A stretch of DNA of 64,000 nt from Polyangium jinanense (GTDB lineage Bacteria; Myxococcota; Polyangia; Polyangiales; Polyangiaceae), in assembly GCF_028435365.1 (NCBI RefSeq), contig NZ_JAGTJJ010000027.1, positions 62,001 through 126,000 of the forward strand, given 5' to 3'. The notes beneath the pieces were generated by a model that ran no database searches, had not been told where the DNA came from, and saw nothing but the letters and a program-made list of their open reading frames with translations. Positions 1 to 8,298 of this stretch are shown here, one piece after another (position 1 is the stretch's first letter; each line of letters opens with the position of its first letter). The translations under genes were made by a program, and so were the position numbers.

Positions 1-212
1 GGCTGCTGCATGCGACGGCGAGAAGGCAGGTTGCGACGGGGAGAAAGAGAGAGCGTCGACCGGAAAGGTAGCGCATGCGTGCATTCGAGCATGCAATGCG
101 CTCAGGCGGTAGTTGATTTCGAGATCGATCGCATGCGAGCGGCACCGATTGCAGCCTCGCGGCACATTTGGGCTCCGAGGAGAGGGCAAGCGATGGCCGC
201 TCTCCGCGAGGC

Positions 213-286
213 GCGGAGGCGGAGGCGGAGGCGGAGGCGCGTGCGCTTGCGCGTGCGCGTGCGCTTGCGCGTGCGCAGGCGGATCA
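213..286. repeat. Composite microsatellite (GGAGGC then GTGCGC/TTGCGC units)
   Basis: Hexamer-like units of GGAGGC run for about 25 bases and pass into alternating GTGCGC and TTGCGC units. The array lies directly downstream of, and touches, the stop codon of the minus-strand sigma-factor gene. The same composite occurs in opposite orientation at 1625-1755. The stretch 1-212 to its left shows no convincing gene on either strand; reading frames there are open only because of base composition. Confidence 0.85.
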
Positions 287-840
287 GGCGAGCGCGAGCG
301 TTTGCAGGTGCCGTCGGGCGAGGGAGATGCGGGCGTAGGCGGTCTTCGTCTTAATGCCGAGCGCTTCGGCGATCTCCCGGATCGAACGGCCTTCCAGGTA
401 AGGCACCACGACCGCACGGATGCGCGGGCCGATCCTCAAGAGGAATCGCTTGAGCCGGAAGAGCCCGTACGTCGCCAGCACGAGCGCCTCCGTCGACTCC
501 GCTTCGTCCTCCCGCTCGGGAAAGTCATCCGAAAGGCCCGCGAGAACCTCCCGTTCGCAACGCGCCAGCTTTCGATGATTGCGCGCACGGTTGAGCCCGA
601 TCATCAGGAGCCAAGGGCGCGCCTGCTCCGGCGTGACAAGACATTCGAGGCGTCGCCAGGCCGTGATGAAGATTTCCTGCACGACGTCGTCCACGTCGCC
701 ACGTCGCGGGGAGGGATGGCCTGTCCAAGAAGAAGGCGGCGCAGGAAATCGCGGTGTTCCAGGTAAAGGCGCCCAAGCAGGGCGTGCGCCGCCGTAAAGT
801 TTGCCGGCGGCGAATGGAGCTGTATCGTAGCCATACTCAT
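284..840 (-). pseudogene. ECF-family RNA polymerase sigma factor, frameshifted by an 8-bp tandem duplication
   Basis: The two parts of an ECF sigma factor lie in different frames. The N-terminal part starts at ATG 840 and reads up to a PPRDV stretch. The rest carries the sigma-2 helix (DDVVQEIFITAWRRL) and a sigma-4 helix-turn-helix (EGRSIREIAEALGIKTKTAY) and ends at 284. The break falls on a perfect 8-bp tandem repeat, CCACGTCG twice at 691-706 on the plus strand. Deleting one copy joins the frames as PPRDVDDVVQEIF, the normal family sequence, giving a protein of about 183 residues. A longer uninterrupted frame upstream to 919 gives an N-terminus unlike any sigma factor. The gene is therefore either inactivated, phase-variable at this repeat, or affected by a sequencing error. 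As ECF factors direct stress or envelope regulons, loss would silence a regulon. No adjacent anti-sigma gene is seen. Confidence 0.75.
691..706. repeat. 8-bp perfect tandem duplication causing the frameshift
   Basis: CCACGTCG occurs twice without spacer. Removal of one unit restores a continuous ECF sigma-factor frame; 8 is not a multiple of three, which explains the shift. Slipped-strand mispairing can both create and remove such a repeat. Confidence 0.9.
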
Positions 841-1050
841 GACTCCGGTTTGGTCGGGGTTGTGGGGAGACGCCGGTCGGTGTTAGGTGCGCCGGCTGGC
901 GTCGCTTGCTTTGTCTCATGGATTGCGGCCGGAGGCAATTGGAAAAGAGCGGATTGGTTCGTCGGCGGAGAACCCACGATCCGCCGCGAATGGGGCGAGG
1001 GGCGTTGGAATGGGAGCTGTGATCCTGGGCTGAAAGTCCCTCACCCCCAA

Positions 1051-1075
1051 CCCCTCTCCCGTCCCGGGAGAGGGG
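1051..1075. terminator. Perfect hairpin downstream of the small helical-bundle gene
   Basis: An 11-bp perfect stem (CCCCTCTCCCG / CGGGAGAGGGG) with a 3-base loop, preceded by a C/A-rich CCCTCACCCCCAA segment. It sits 16 bases beyond the stop of the minus-strand gene at 1091. It could act as a terminator, although no T-run follows, or be a dispersed hairpin repeat. The remaining sequence between 841 and 1050 shows nothing else recognisable. Confidence 0.55.
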
Positions 1076-1090
1076 CGAGAGAGGCTTCTC

Positions 1091-1420
1091 TTACGAGGCG
1101 CGGCGGTAGACGAGGCGGGTGAGGGTGGCGATGACGTGGTCCATTCGGTCGAGGACCTTTGCGTCGACGTTGCCGATATAGCGCATGGCCTGGGCGACCT
1201 GGACGCAGGCCAGCACCTCCCTTGCCGACCCGAGTGCGGAGGAGTAGCGCTGTCGCTTGTTTCCGGCGTGGTTGCCCATGCCTTCTGCCGCGTTCAACGC
1301 GACGCTATGCATGGCCCTACGCATTTGCCGCGCCAGATCCGAATCCTTTCGCTCAATCTGTCCTGCAATGCTTGCCGCGTCCCCCGCCATGGCCAAAACG
1401 ACTTCGTAGATCTTCAGCAT
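1091..1420 (-). CDS. Four-helix bundle protein of the 23S rRNA intervening-sequence family
   Basis: A 109-residue all-helical protein. The segment with QMRRAMHSVALNAAEG, then GNKRQRYSSALGSAREVLACV and a C-terminal helix, matches the family found inside 23S rRNA intervening sequences (S23/IVP-like, avd-like pentameric bundles). Family members are basic, bind nucleic acid or partner proteins, and occur both within rRNA operons and free-standing, as here. Start at ATG 1420 is chosen because GGAGGA lies about 8 bases upstream; a longer frame from 1549 adds 43 low-complexity residues. There is no rRNA nearby, so the role is unknown. The hairpin at 1051-1075 may terminate it. Confidence 0.8.
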   Translation of the reverse strand: MLKIYEVVLAMAGDAASIAGQIERKDSDLARQMRRAMHSVALNAAEGMGNHAGNKRQRYSSALGSAREVLACVQVAQAMRYIGNVDAKVLDRMDHVIATLTRLVYRRAS

Positions 1421-1624
1421 GGATGATTCCTCCGCCCGACGGCCCAATCGCCGGGACCCCCGTCCCACACCGTCGCGCGCAGGCCTTTTCAAGGCTGCGC
1501 AGCACCGCGCGGACCCGCCCGCAGCGCGAAGCGCGAGGACGGGGAGCACGGCTTGGCCTTGAAGAGGCCGAGCACGACGGTACGCTCGCCGTCCCCGAGT
1601 GGAACCCCTGCATACCGTTCCCCA

Positions 1625-1755
1625 AGCGCACGCACACGCGCAAGCGCACGCTCAAGCGCACGCTCAAGCGCACGCGCACGCGCACGCGCAAGCGCACGCG
1701 CACGCGCCTCCGCCTCCGCCCCCGCCTCCGCCTCCGCCCCCGCCCCCGCTCGATG
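1625..1755. repeat. Composite microsatellite, inverted relative to the one at 213-286
   Basis: Units of GCGCAC/GCTCAAGC and ACGCGC pass into GCCTCC/GCCCCC units. Read on the minus strand this is GGAGGC-type units followed by GTGCGC-type units, the inverted counterpart of the left array. The interval 1421-1764 holds no convincing gene: it contains this array plus about 200 bases of ordinary sequence upstream of the helical-bundle gene. Confidence 0.85.
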
Positions 1756-1764
1756 ACCGCACGC

Positions 1765-4194
1765 TCACGTTTTCTCCGGAAGAGCCGGCCCCCCTGTGAC
1801 CTTCGCTCGCCTCGGGATCCACACAACGAACGTCGTCCCCTCTTCATCCGTCGAGCGCACCTCGATCCGGCCGCCATGAGCCTCCACAATCGCTTTCACA
1901 ATGTAGAGCCCGAGGCCCACACTCCGGCCCCGCGGATCCCCTGGCACGTCGCCTCGTTGCATCGGCGCGAACAGACCCGGCCGGATCGCATCGGGAATCG
2001 CGGGCCCCCAGTTGTGCACCGCGAGCGCGAGCTCATTCACCGTCCCCTCGGTCCGCACCGTCACCGCCGTCCCGGGCGTCCCATATTGCACGGCATTGCT
2101 CGTGATGTTCGTGACCACCTGCGCGACCCTGTCCGTATCGAAGACACCCCGACCATCGCCCACGTGCTCCGCGCGAAAGACTCGCTCCGGGAAGGCGACA
2201 TGCACCTCGTCGAGCACGCCCGCCACGACCGCATGAAAATCGGCTTCACGGGGCGCGATCGGGATCCCTCGGCCGAGACGCGCGGCCGTGAAATCGAGCA
2301 GATCGTGGATCAAGCGAATGGCGCGCTCCGCCGAGGATAGGATCCGCGCCGCCGTCTTCGTGGCGCGCTCGTCGAGATCCTCGCGGCGCAGCAGCACCGT
2401 GGCTGCGAGCGTGATCGCGGTGAGCGGATTGCGGAGATCGTGCGATACGATCCCGATGAGCTGTTGCTCGAATTCCAGGCGGCTCCGATCCTCCGATTCG
2501 CGTCGCTTTCGCTCCGAGATGTCCGTGGCGAGCGATACGTAGCCGAGGACGCGGCCCTCGGCCGAGAGCTGCGGGACGAGCACGAGATGAATGAATCCCC
2601 GGCGCCCGCCCCGGAACACGAAAGGTAATTCGCGCTCGACCGTCTCGCCGCGGAGCGCGCGATCGATGAGCGGTTTGAGCCATCGGTAATTCTCTTCGCC
2701 GATCACCTCGACGACACGTTTTCCCTGGAGCGATGCCGGCGGCTCGCCGAACCAGACCTCGTAGGCCTTGTTGTTCAGCCGATACCGCTCGTCCGCGCCG
2801 ACGAAGTTGATGAGGTACGGCAAGCTGTCGACGACGAGCCGGAGCCGCTGCTCGCTCTCCAGGAGCGCGACCTGGCTCTGCCGGAGCGCCTGTTCGGCGG
2901 CCTTCTGGTCGGTGATGTCCTGCACGACGACGCCGAGGCCGAGGATCGTGTCGTCGGGGCCGCGGACCGGAAAATAACTGCTGAATCCCACCCGCTGGCC
3001 GCTGCCAGGCGGCCATTCCGCGACGACCTCTCGCCCGAGGAGGGGCTTTCCCGTCGCGACCACCTGCTTCAGGATCCTTTCGGTCTCCTCGACGATCGGC
3101 GGGGGCACGAATTTGCAAAAAGGCTGCCCCGGATACTCTTCGAGTCGCCTCCTTTGGAGCTCGGCCATGGCCGTGTTGACCCGCATGACGCGCAGATCGG
3201 AATCGAGAAAGGCGAGGCCGAGGGGCGAGGATTCCATGAACGTCGCGAGCATGGCGAGGGCGGCGCAGGTCTCGTCGTGGCTCTGCTTGAGCGCCAGGAT
3301 CGCGGCCGCGCGCGCCGCGAGCGTGCGCACGATGAGCCGATCCTCGTCGGAGAGGGCCCGCGCCGTCGCGGCTCCGATCACGATCACGGCCGCGACGCAG
3401 CCCCCAATCTCGAGCGGGACCGCGTACGCCGAGCAAACTTTTTCCTTGTCGATCGCCGCGCTCACGCGCGGATCGCCGCGGGTATCGACGCTGTCGATCG
3501 GAGCTGCCGCGAGCAGGGCGCGGCCCGCCAGGCATTCGCCGCGAGCGACCCGCGTCCCCAGCGACGCCTCCTGCGCAGGACCCAGGGCCGCGCGGACGAC
3601 GAGGTCCTCCCCCTCGACCACGTAAATCGCGGCGGAATCGACGACCGGCGAAGTTTCACGCAATGCGACGAGGAAGCTCTGGAGAAAATTCTGGATGCCC
3701 TGGCTGTTCAGCGCCGCGTTGGACATGGCGTCGAGCGCGCGCAGGGTCCGCTCGCGCGCGGCGGTGTATGTCGCGACGGCCGCAAAGGCCGCCTCGTCGA
3801 TGGCCCGATCGAAGGCCAGGACGTCGCAGATGGGCGCGAGATCCCCGGCCTCCTCGGCCCAGAGCTCGAGGACGCAGCGGCGGAGTATGGCATATTCGGT
3901 CACCACCTCCCGCAGATCGAACCCCACTTCGAGCCGCGCGAGGGCGTGAATGTCCGGGGCGCGTTCTTGCTTGGGGCAGCCCGCGTGCCCGTTTGGGTCG
4001 AGGGCACAGGCGAGCGCTTCGAGGATGTGCGGGAGGTGATCCCGCAAGAGGCCGTCTGGCAATGCCTGCGCGGCTGGCAAGGCGCGGACGCGGTCGACCC
4101 ATTCACGGAGGATCCGCTCGCCGCTCGATCGGAGAAAGGCCCCGAGCCGCAGAGGCCCACCGGGGGACCGATCGAGTTGAGCTTCGTCCGCCAT
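1765..4194 (-). CDS. Sensor histidine kinase (RsbRD-like, GAF, two PAS, HisKA, HATPase)
   Basis: An 809-residue soluble histidine kinase with no membrane segment. In order: an N-terminal helical RsbRD-like domain (about residues 10-160), a GAF domain (about 180-340), two PAS domains (about 350-570), a HisKA helix with the phospho-acceptor His585 in the motif SHDLRNPL, and a C-terminal ATP-binding domain ending in GLGLYIVKAIVEAHGG. Phosphorylation would pass to a separate response regulator; none is adjacent. The start is ATG 4194, preceded by GGGGAAAAG; an upstream in-frame start at 4326 would add 44 low-complexity residues. It is divergent from kup, and the intergenic 187 bases hold both promoters. 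The signal sensed is not predictable. Confidence 0.9.
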   Translation of the reverse strand: MADEAQLDRSPGGPLRLGAFLRSSGERILREWVDRVRALPAAQALPDGLLRDHLPHILEALACALDPNGHAGCPKQERAPDIHALARLEVGFDLREVVTEYAILRRCVLELWAEEAGDLAPICDVLAFDRAIDEAAFAAVATYTAARERTLRALDAMSNAALNSQGIQNFLQSFLVALRETSPVVDSAAIYVVEGEDLVVRAALGPAQEASLGTRVARGECLAGRALLAAAPIDSVDTRGDPRVSAAIDKEKVCSAYAVPLEIGGCVAAVIVIGAATARALSDEDRLIVRTLAARAAAILALKQSHDETCAALAMLATFMESSPLGLAFLDSDLRVMRVNTAMAELQRRRLEEYPGQPFCKFVPPPIVEETERILKQVVATGKPLLGREVVAEWPPGSGQRVGFSSYFPVRGPDDTILGLGVVVQDITDQKAAEQALRQSQVALLESEQRLRLVVDSLPYLINFVGADERYRLNNKAYEVWFGEPPASLQGKRVVEVIGEENYRWLKPLIDRALRGETVERELPFVFRGGRRGFIHLVLVPQLSAEGRVLGYVSLATDISERKRRESEDRSRLEFEQQLIGIVSHDLRNPLTAITLAATVLLRREDLDERATKTAARILSSAERAIRLIHDLLDFTAARLGRGIPIAPREADFHAVVAGVLDEVHVAFPERVFRAEHVGDGRGVFDTDRVAQVVTNITSNAVQYGTPGTAVTVRTEGTVNELALAVHNWGPAIPDAIRPGLFAPMQRGDVPGDPRGRSVGLGLYIVKAIVEAHGGRIEVRSTDEEGTTFVVWIPRRAKVTGGPALPEKT

Positions 4195-4381
4195 CTTTTC
4201 CCCTGGCCGCACGGGGCCGCATTCGAGGTATTTGGTGCAGCGGGAGCGGAGGCGGGAGCGGGGGCTTGGATGTAGGGGGCCCGTCGAGGACACATCCAAT
4301 CCGTGACGGGCATACGTCCGCGTCATTCCCGTCCATCGCTCGCTCGCCTCTCCGCTCCGATGGCCTTACCTACTGGCCACG

Positions 4382-6286
4382 ATGACAGACGAACTCTCGA
4401 GGGCTGCTCAGCCCGGCGCGCACGTGGCCCATGCCCCCCGCGCGGCTCTGCTCCTCGGCGCGCTCGGCATCGTCTTCGGTGATATCGGCACGAGCCCGCT
4501 TTACGCCATCAAGGAATGCTTCAGCCCGGCCGCCTCGCACCGGGTCGAGCCCACGCCGGAGAACATCCTCGGGATTCTCTCGCTCGTGTTCTGGACGCTC
4601 CTGATGGTGGTGTCGGTCAAATACCTCGGGTTCATCCTGAAAGCCGACAACCATGGATCGGGCGGGACGATGGCATTGCTCGCGCTCGTGCCGCCGCGGA
4701 AAGGGCCAGGGACGGGGCCGCTCGTCCTGCTCGTCCTGCTCGGAGCGTCGCTACTTTATGGCGAGGGCGTCATCACGCCGGCCATCTCGGTGCTCTCGGC
4801 CATGGAGGGGCTCGAGGTCGCGTATCACCCGCTGAAGCCCCTCATCGTGCCGCTCACGGTCGCCATTCTGATCGGGCTTTTCCTCGTGCAGAAGCGGGGC
4901 ACGGGGAACATCGGCAATGTCTTCGGGATCGTCACGCTCGTCTGGTTTTTGACCATCGCGACCCTCGGGCTTCGCTGGATCCTCGTCAATCGGAGCGTGC
5001 TCGCCGCCGTGGACCCCCGGTATGGCGTCCATTTTTTCCTGGAGCACCGAGGCCACGGTTTTTTGCTGCTCGGCGCCGTGGTCCTCTGCATCACGGGTTG
5101 CGAGGCGCTTTACGCGGACATGGGCCATTTCGGCCGCGGGCCGATCCGAAGGGTCTGGTTCGCCGTCGTCTGGCCCGCGCTCCTGCTCAATTATTTTGGG
5201 CAGGGTGCGTTTTTGCTCCAGCACCCCGAAGGCGCGGCGAATCCCTTTTACGCCCTCGTCCCCTCCTGGGCCCTCTATCCGACGATCGCCATCGCCACCG
5301 CGGCCACGATCGTCGCATCGCAGGCCTTGATTTCCGGGGCGTTCTCGCTGACGCAGCAGGCGGTCCAGCTCGGGTATTTTCCGCGTGTGACGATCGTGCA
5401 TACGTCGAAGCACACCGAAGGGCAGATCTACATCCCCGAGATCAACCGCGCGCTCCTCGTGGCCTGTGTGTTCCTCGTCCTGCTCTTCAAGACGTCGAGC
5501 GCGCTCGCAGCGGCCTACGGCATCGCGGTCACGGCCACGATGACCATCACGACGGTCGTGTATTTCGTGGTCGTCACGCGGCGCTGGGGCTGGCCGCTGT
5601 GGAAGGCCTTGCCGCCGGTGCTGACCTTCCTGATCATCGATCTATCGTTTTTCACGGCAAATGCGGCCAAATTCTTCCACGGCGGCTGGTTCCCCGTCGC
5701 CATGGCCCTCGGCATCTTCACGGTGATGACGACCTGGAAGACGGGGCGGCGCATCCTCGGCGAGGCCTTCAAGGCCGATCTCCTGCCGCTCGATCAATTT
5801 CTGCACGACGTGGCCCGAATCAAGCCGTTCCGCGTGCACGGGACCGCCGTCTTCATGGCCTCGAACCCGCACGGGACGCCGCCCGTCCTGCTCCACCATT
5901 TCAAGCACAACCAGGTCCTCCACGAGCAGGTCGTCCTGCTCTCGGTGACGAACGAGCGCGTCCCCGAGATCCCGCCCGAGGAGCGCATCAGCATCATCGA
6001 CAAGGGAAACGGCTTTTATCGGGTGCGGGCGCGTTACGGCTTCATGCAGACGCCCCACGTGCCGAGCGTGCTGCTCGCCTGCAAGGCGCACGGGCTCGTC
6101 ATCGAGCTGAAACGCACGAGTTATTACCTCGGCCGCGAGACGCTCCTGCCCACGGGGCGGTCGAAGATGATGCGATGGCGAAAAGGCCTCTTCGCCTTCA
6201 TTTCCCGGAACGCAAGGCCCGCGACCGCGTACTTCGGGCTACCGCCGGGGCGCGTCGTGGAGTTCGGGATGCAGATCAACCTGTGA
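4382..6286 (+). CDS. kup: Low-affinity potassium transporter Kup
   Basis: A 634-residue inner-membrane protein of the KUP/HAK/KT family, which imports potassium, probably with protons. The N-terminal signature GIVFGDIGTSPLYAIKECF (about residues 30-48) and about twelve hydrophobic segments up to residue 450 match E. coli Kup (622 residues), followed by a soluble C-terminal domain of about 180 residues. The start at ATG 4382 gives a short polar N-terminus before the first membrane helix. It stands alone, divergent from the histidine kinase; regulation by that kinase is possible but not shown. Confidence 0.95.
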   Translation: MTDELSRAAQPGAHVAHAPRAALLLGALGIVFGDIGTSPLYAIKECFSPAASHRVEPTPENILGILSLVFWTLLMVVSVKYLGFILKADNHGSGGTMALLALVPPRKGPGTGPLVLLVLLGASLLYGEGVITPAISVLSAMEGLEVAYHPLKPLIVPLTVAILIGLFLVQKRGTGNIGNVFGIVTLVWFLTIATLGLRWILVNRSVLAAVDPRYGVHFFLEHRGHGFLLLGAVVLCITGCEALYADMGHFGRGPIRRVWFAVVWPALLLNYFGQGAFLLQHPEGAANPFYALVPSWALYPTIAIATAATIVASQALISGAFSLTQQAVQLGYFPRVTIVHTSKHTEGQIYIPEINRALLVACVFLVLLFKTSSALAAAYGIAVTATMTITTVVYFVVVTRRWGWPLWKALPPVLTFLIIDLSFFTANAAKFFHGGWFPVAMALGIFTVMTTWKTGRRILGEAFKADLLPLDQFLHDVARIKPFRVHGTAVFMASNPHGTPPVLLHHFKHNQVLHEQVVLLSVTNERVPEIPPEERISIIDKGNGFYRVRARYGFMQTPHVPSVLLACKAHGLVIELKRTSYYLGRETLLPTGRSKMMRWRKGLFAFISRNARPATAYFGLPPGRVVEFGMQINL

Positions 6287-6328
6287 AGCCAGGACGGCTC
6301 GCCCCTCCCCAGGGTCCAAGCTCTGCGC

Positions 6329-6334
6329 TAGAAC
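6329..6334 (+). promoter_or_regulatory. Possible -10 element of the heptose operon
   Basis: GCGC-TAGAAC ends 9 bases before the ATG at 6344, where no Shine-Dalgarno sequence is seen. It resembles the TANNNT-type elements close to other starts in this window, although the last base is C. Confidence 0.35.
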
Positions 6335-6343
6335 GACTCCCCC

Positions 6344-6961
6344 ATGCCGTCCACCCACGATTTCGTCGACACCTACCTGCGCGAGACGGCCGAGATCGCC
6401 CTCGGCACGAGCCGAGATGACCTCACGGCCGTCATCGACATCCTCTTCGACGCCTGGAAAAACGACCGCACCATCTACACCTGCGGCAACGGCGGCAGCG
6501 CCGCGAACGCAAGCCACCTCGCCTGCGACATCGCGAAGTTCACCTGGGCGGAAGGGAAAAAACGCTTCAAGTGCCGCTCGCTCTGCGACAACGCGGCCCT
6601 GATCAGCGCGCTCACGAACGACGTGGGGTTCAACCGGATTTTTCTCGAGCAGCTCGACGGCTCGATGGGCCCGGGCGACGTGCTCGTTTGCCTGAGCGTC
6701 CACGGCGGCTCGGGCGCGGACAAGGCCGGGCCCTGGTCGCAGAACCTGGTCGCCGCGGCCGACTTCGTGAAGAAGCACGGCGGCAAGGTGGTCGCGCTCG
6801 TGGGCTACGACGGCGGCGCGCTCCGGCAGATGGCCGACGCGTCGATCATCGTCCCGCGGACCTCGGGCGGGCACACGTCGACGCCGCACGTCGAGGGGTT
6901 CCACGAGGTCTATCACCACCTGATCTGCGAGCGGCTGCGGCAGATGGTGGCCGAGGCATGA
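6344..6961 (+). CDS. gmhA: SIS-domain sugar-phosphate isomerase, phosphoheptose isomerase-like
   Basis: A 205-residue SIS-fold protein. The phosphate-binding loop CGNGGSAANASH is at about residues 47-58, and TSGGHTSTPHVEGFHEVYH near the end resembles the GmhA C-terminus. GmhA converts sedoheptulose 7-phosphate to D-glycero-manno-heptose 7-phosphate, the first step to ADP-heptose of lipopolysaccharide core. The next gene, a GmhB-type phosphatase, overlaps by four bases (ATGA) and supports this role. Oddities: where E. coli GmhA has metal ligands His/Glu and Gln/His, this protein appears to have His58/Asp62 and Glu/His, so the exact substrate is less certain than the pathway. Confidence 0.8.
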   Translation: MPSTHDFVDTYLRETAEIALGTSRDDLTAVIDILFDAWKNDRTIYTCGNGGSAANASHLACDIAKFTWAEGKKRFKCRSLCDNAALISALTNDVGFNRIFLEQLDGSMGPGDVLVCLSVHGGSGADKAGPWSQNLVAAADFVKKHGGKVVALVGYDGGALRQMADASIIVPRTSGGHTSTPHVEGFHEVYHHLICERLRQMVAEA

Positions 6962-7596
6962 ACGGGCCCGCGCGCCCCGGCGTGATCCTCGACCGCGACG
7001 GGACGCTCATCGACTTCGTCCGCGACCCCGAGCTCGGCGCCGTGGTGAGCGCCTTCCACCCCGATCACGTCCGCTTCCTGCCCGGCGTCGTGCAAGGGCT
7101 CGCTCTCCTGCAAGACGCGGGGTTCGTCCTGGCCATGGCCACGAACCAGCCAGGCGCGGCGAAGGGCCAGATCCCCGAGAGCGCCATCACCCGCACGAAC
7201 CAGGCGCTCGTCGACACGCTCGCCCGCGAGGGCATCCGCATCGAGGCGGTGCGCGCCTGCCTGCATCACCCGGAAGGAGGGCCGGGCGGGGATCCCTCGC
7301 TCGCCACGGACTGCGCGTGCCGCAAGCCGAAGCCGGGGATGCTGCTCTCGCTCGTGGAGGAGCTCAGGCTCGATCCGGCACGCTCGTGGATGGTCGGCGA
7401 CGCGGCGGTGGACGTGCTGGCGGCGCGCGGGGCGGGGCTTCGCGCGGGGCTTTTGTTCGAGTGGGGGCGCTGCGAAATGTGCCCGGTGCGCGGGGGTTTT
7501 GACGACATCCCGCTCATCCGGCCGGACGCGTCGGCGAGCCGCTTCGACGAGCTCGCCCGGCGCCTCAGAGATCTGCTCGCCACGGCGCCGGGCTGA
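6958..7596 (+). CDS. gmhB: D-glycero-manno-heptose 1,7-bisphosphate 7-phosphatase (HAD family)
   Basis: A 212-residue HAD phosphatase. Motif I is DRDGTLI (nucleophile Asp12, acid Asp14), motif II TNQPG, motif III CRKPKPG, and motif IV MVGDAAVD. A zinc-binding set typical of GmhB is present (CLHHPEGG then DCACRKP). The enzyme removes the 7-phosphate from heptose 1,7-bisphosphate in ADP-heptose synthesis. ATG 6958 overlaps the stop of the isomerase gene, so translation is likely coupled. A C-terminal segment with CEMC is slightly longer than in E. coli GmhB (191 residues). Confidence 0.88.
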   Translation: MNGPARPGVILDRDGTLIDFVRDPELGAVVSAFHPDHVRFLPGVVQGLALLQDAGFVLAMATNQPGAAKGQIPESAITRTNQALVDTLAREGIRIEAVRACLHHPEGGPGGDPSLATDCACRKPKPGMLLSLVEELRLDPARSWMVGDAAVDVLAARGAGLRAGLLFEWGRCEMCPVRGGFDDIPLIRPDASASRFDELARRLRDLLATAPG

Positions 7597-7647
7597 TCTA
7601 TGCTCCGCGGCCCCCGGCGCCCGCCGGGCGCGCAGCTCGGAGTGTAC

Positions 7648-8298
7648 ATGCTCTTTCTCGACAGCTCGGATCCCAAGGAGATCAAGGACATCTTCGCGTG
7701 GGGGGTGATCGCCGGGGTCACGACGAACCCGCTCATCCTCGCGCGGGAAGCCGGGGCGGTGGACCTCGAGCAGCGCATCCGCGAGGTCGTCGCCGCCTCG
7801 AAGGGCCCGGTCTCCGTCGAGCTCGTGAGCGAGTCCGAGGGCGCGATGATGGAAGAGGCCCACCGCTACCACACGTGGGCGCCAGGCCGGATCGTCATCA
7901 AGGTGCCGTTCGGCGAGGCGGGCCTGCGCGTGACGCACGCGCTCGCGTCGCAGGGCATCGAGACGAACGTGACGTGCATCATGAGCTTCAACCAGGCCTA
8001 CCTGGCGGCGCTCGCAGGCGGGACGTACGTGTCGATCTTCAGCGGTCGGGTGCGGGACATGGGCTACGACGTGCGGCCCGTCATCGCGGAGACGCGGGCG
8101 CAGCTCGACAGGGAAAACCTCGGGGCGAAGATCATCGTGGGGTCGATCCGGCACATCCTCGACGTGAACGAGGCGCTCGCGCACGGGGCGCACGTAGTGA
8201 CGGTGCCGCCGGCCATCCTGCGGAAGATGCTGCACAACCCGAAGACCGACGAGACGATCCGCGAGTTCAACGCGGCCTGGGCGAGCCGTGCTAAGTAG
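7648..8298 (+). CDS. Transaldolase / fructose-6-phosphate aldolase (TalC-FSA type)
   Basis: A 216-residue TIM-barrel aldolase. It has the N-terminal FLDSSDPKEIK, AGVTTNPLI at residues 23-30, and the Schiff-base lysine Lys85 in IVIKVPFGEAG, the same position as in E. coli FSA. The small subunit length fits the TalC/FSA subgroup rather than TalA/B (about 317). Transaldolase supplies or removes sedoheptulose 7-phosphate, the substrate of the isomerase two genes upstream, so membership of the heptose operon makes metabolic sense. ATG 7648 is chosen as the domain begins there; an in-frame ATG at 7600 would add 16 residues without homology. Transaldolase versus aldolase activity cannot be decided by eye. 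Confidence 0.88.
   Translation: MLFLDSSDPKEIKDIFAWGVIAGVTTNPLILAREAGAVDLEQRIREVVAASKGPVSVELVSESEGAMMEEAHRYHTWAPGRIVIKVPFGEAGLRVTHALASQGIETNVTCIMSFNQAYLAALAGGTYVSIFSGRVRDMGYDVRPVIAETRAQLDRENLGAKIIVGSIRHILDVNEALAHGAHVVTVPPAILRKMLHNPKTDETIREFNAAWASRAK

Noticed and set aside
113..766. Long plus-strand frame opposite the sigma-factor region
   Set aside because: It is antisense to a recognisable sigma factor and dominated by simple-repeat-encoded Gly/Ala/Cys runs; no start signal or homology.
1159..2340. 393-codon plus-strand frame with Arg/Pro/Thr repeats
   Set aside because: Its middle is the microsatellite and its 3' half is antisense to the histidine kinase; no start signal.
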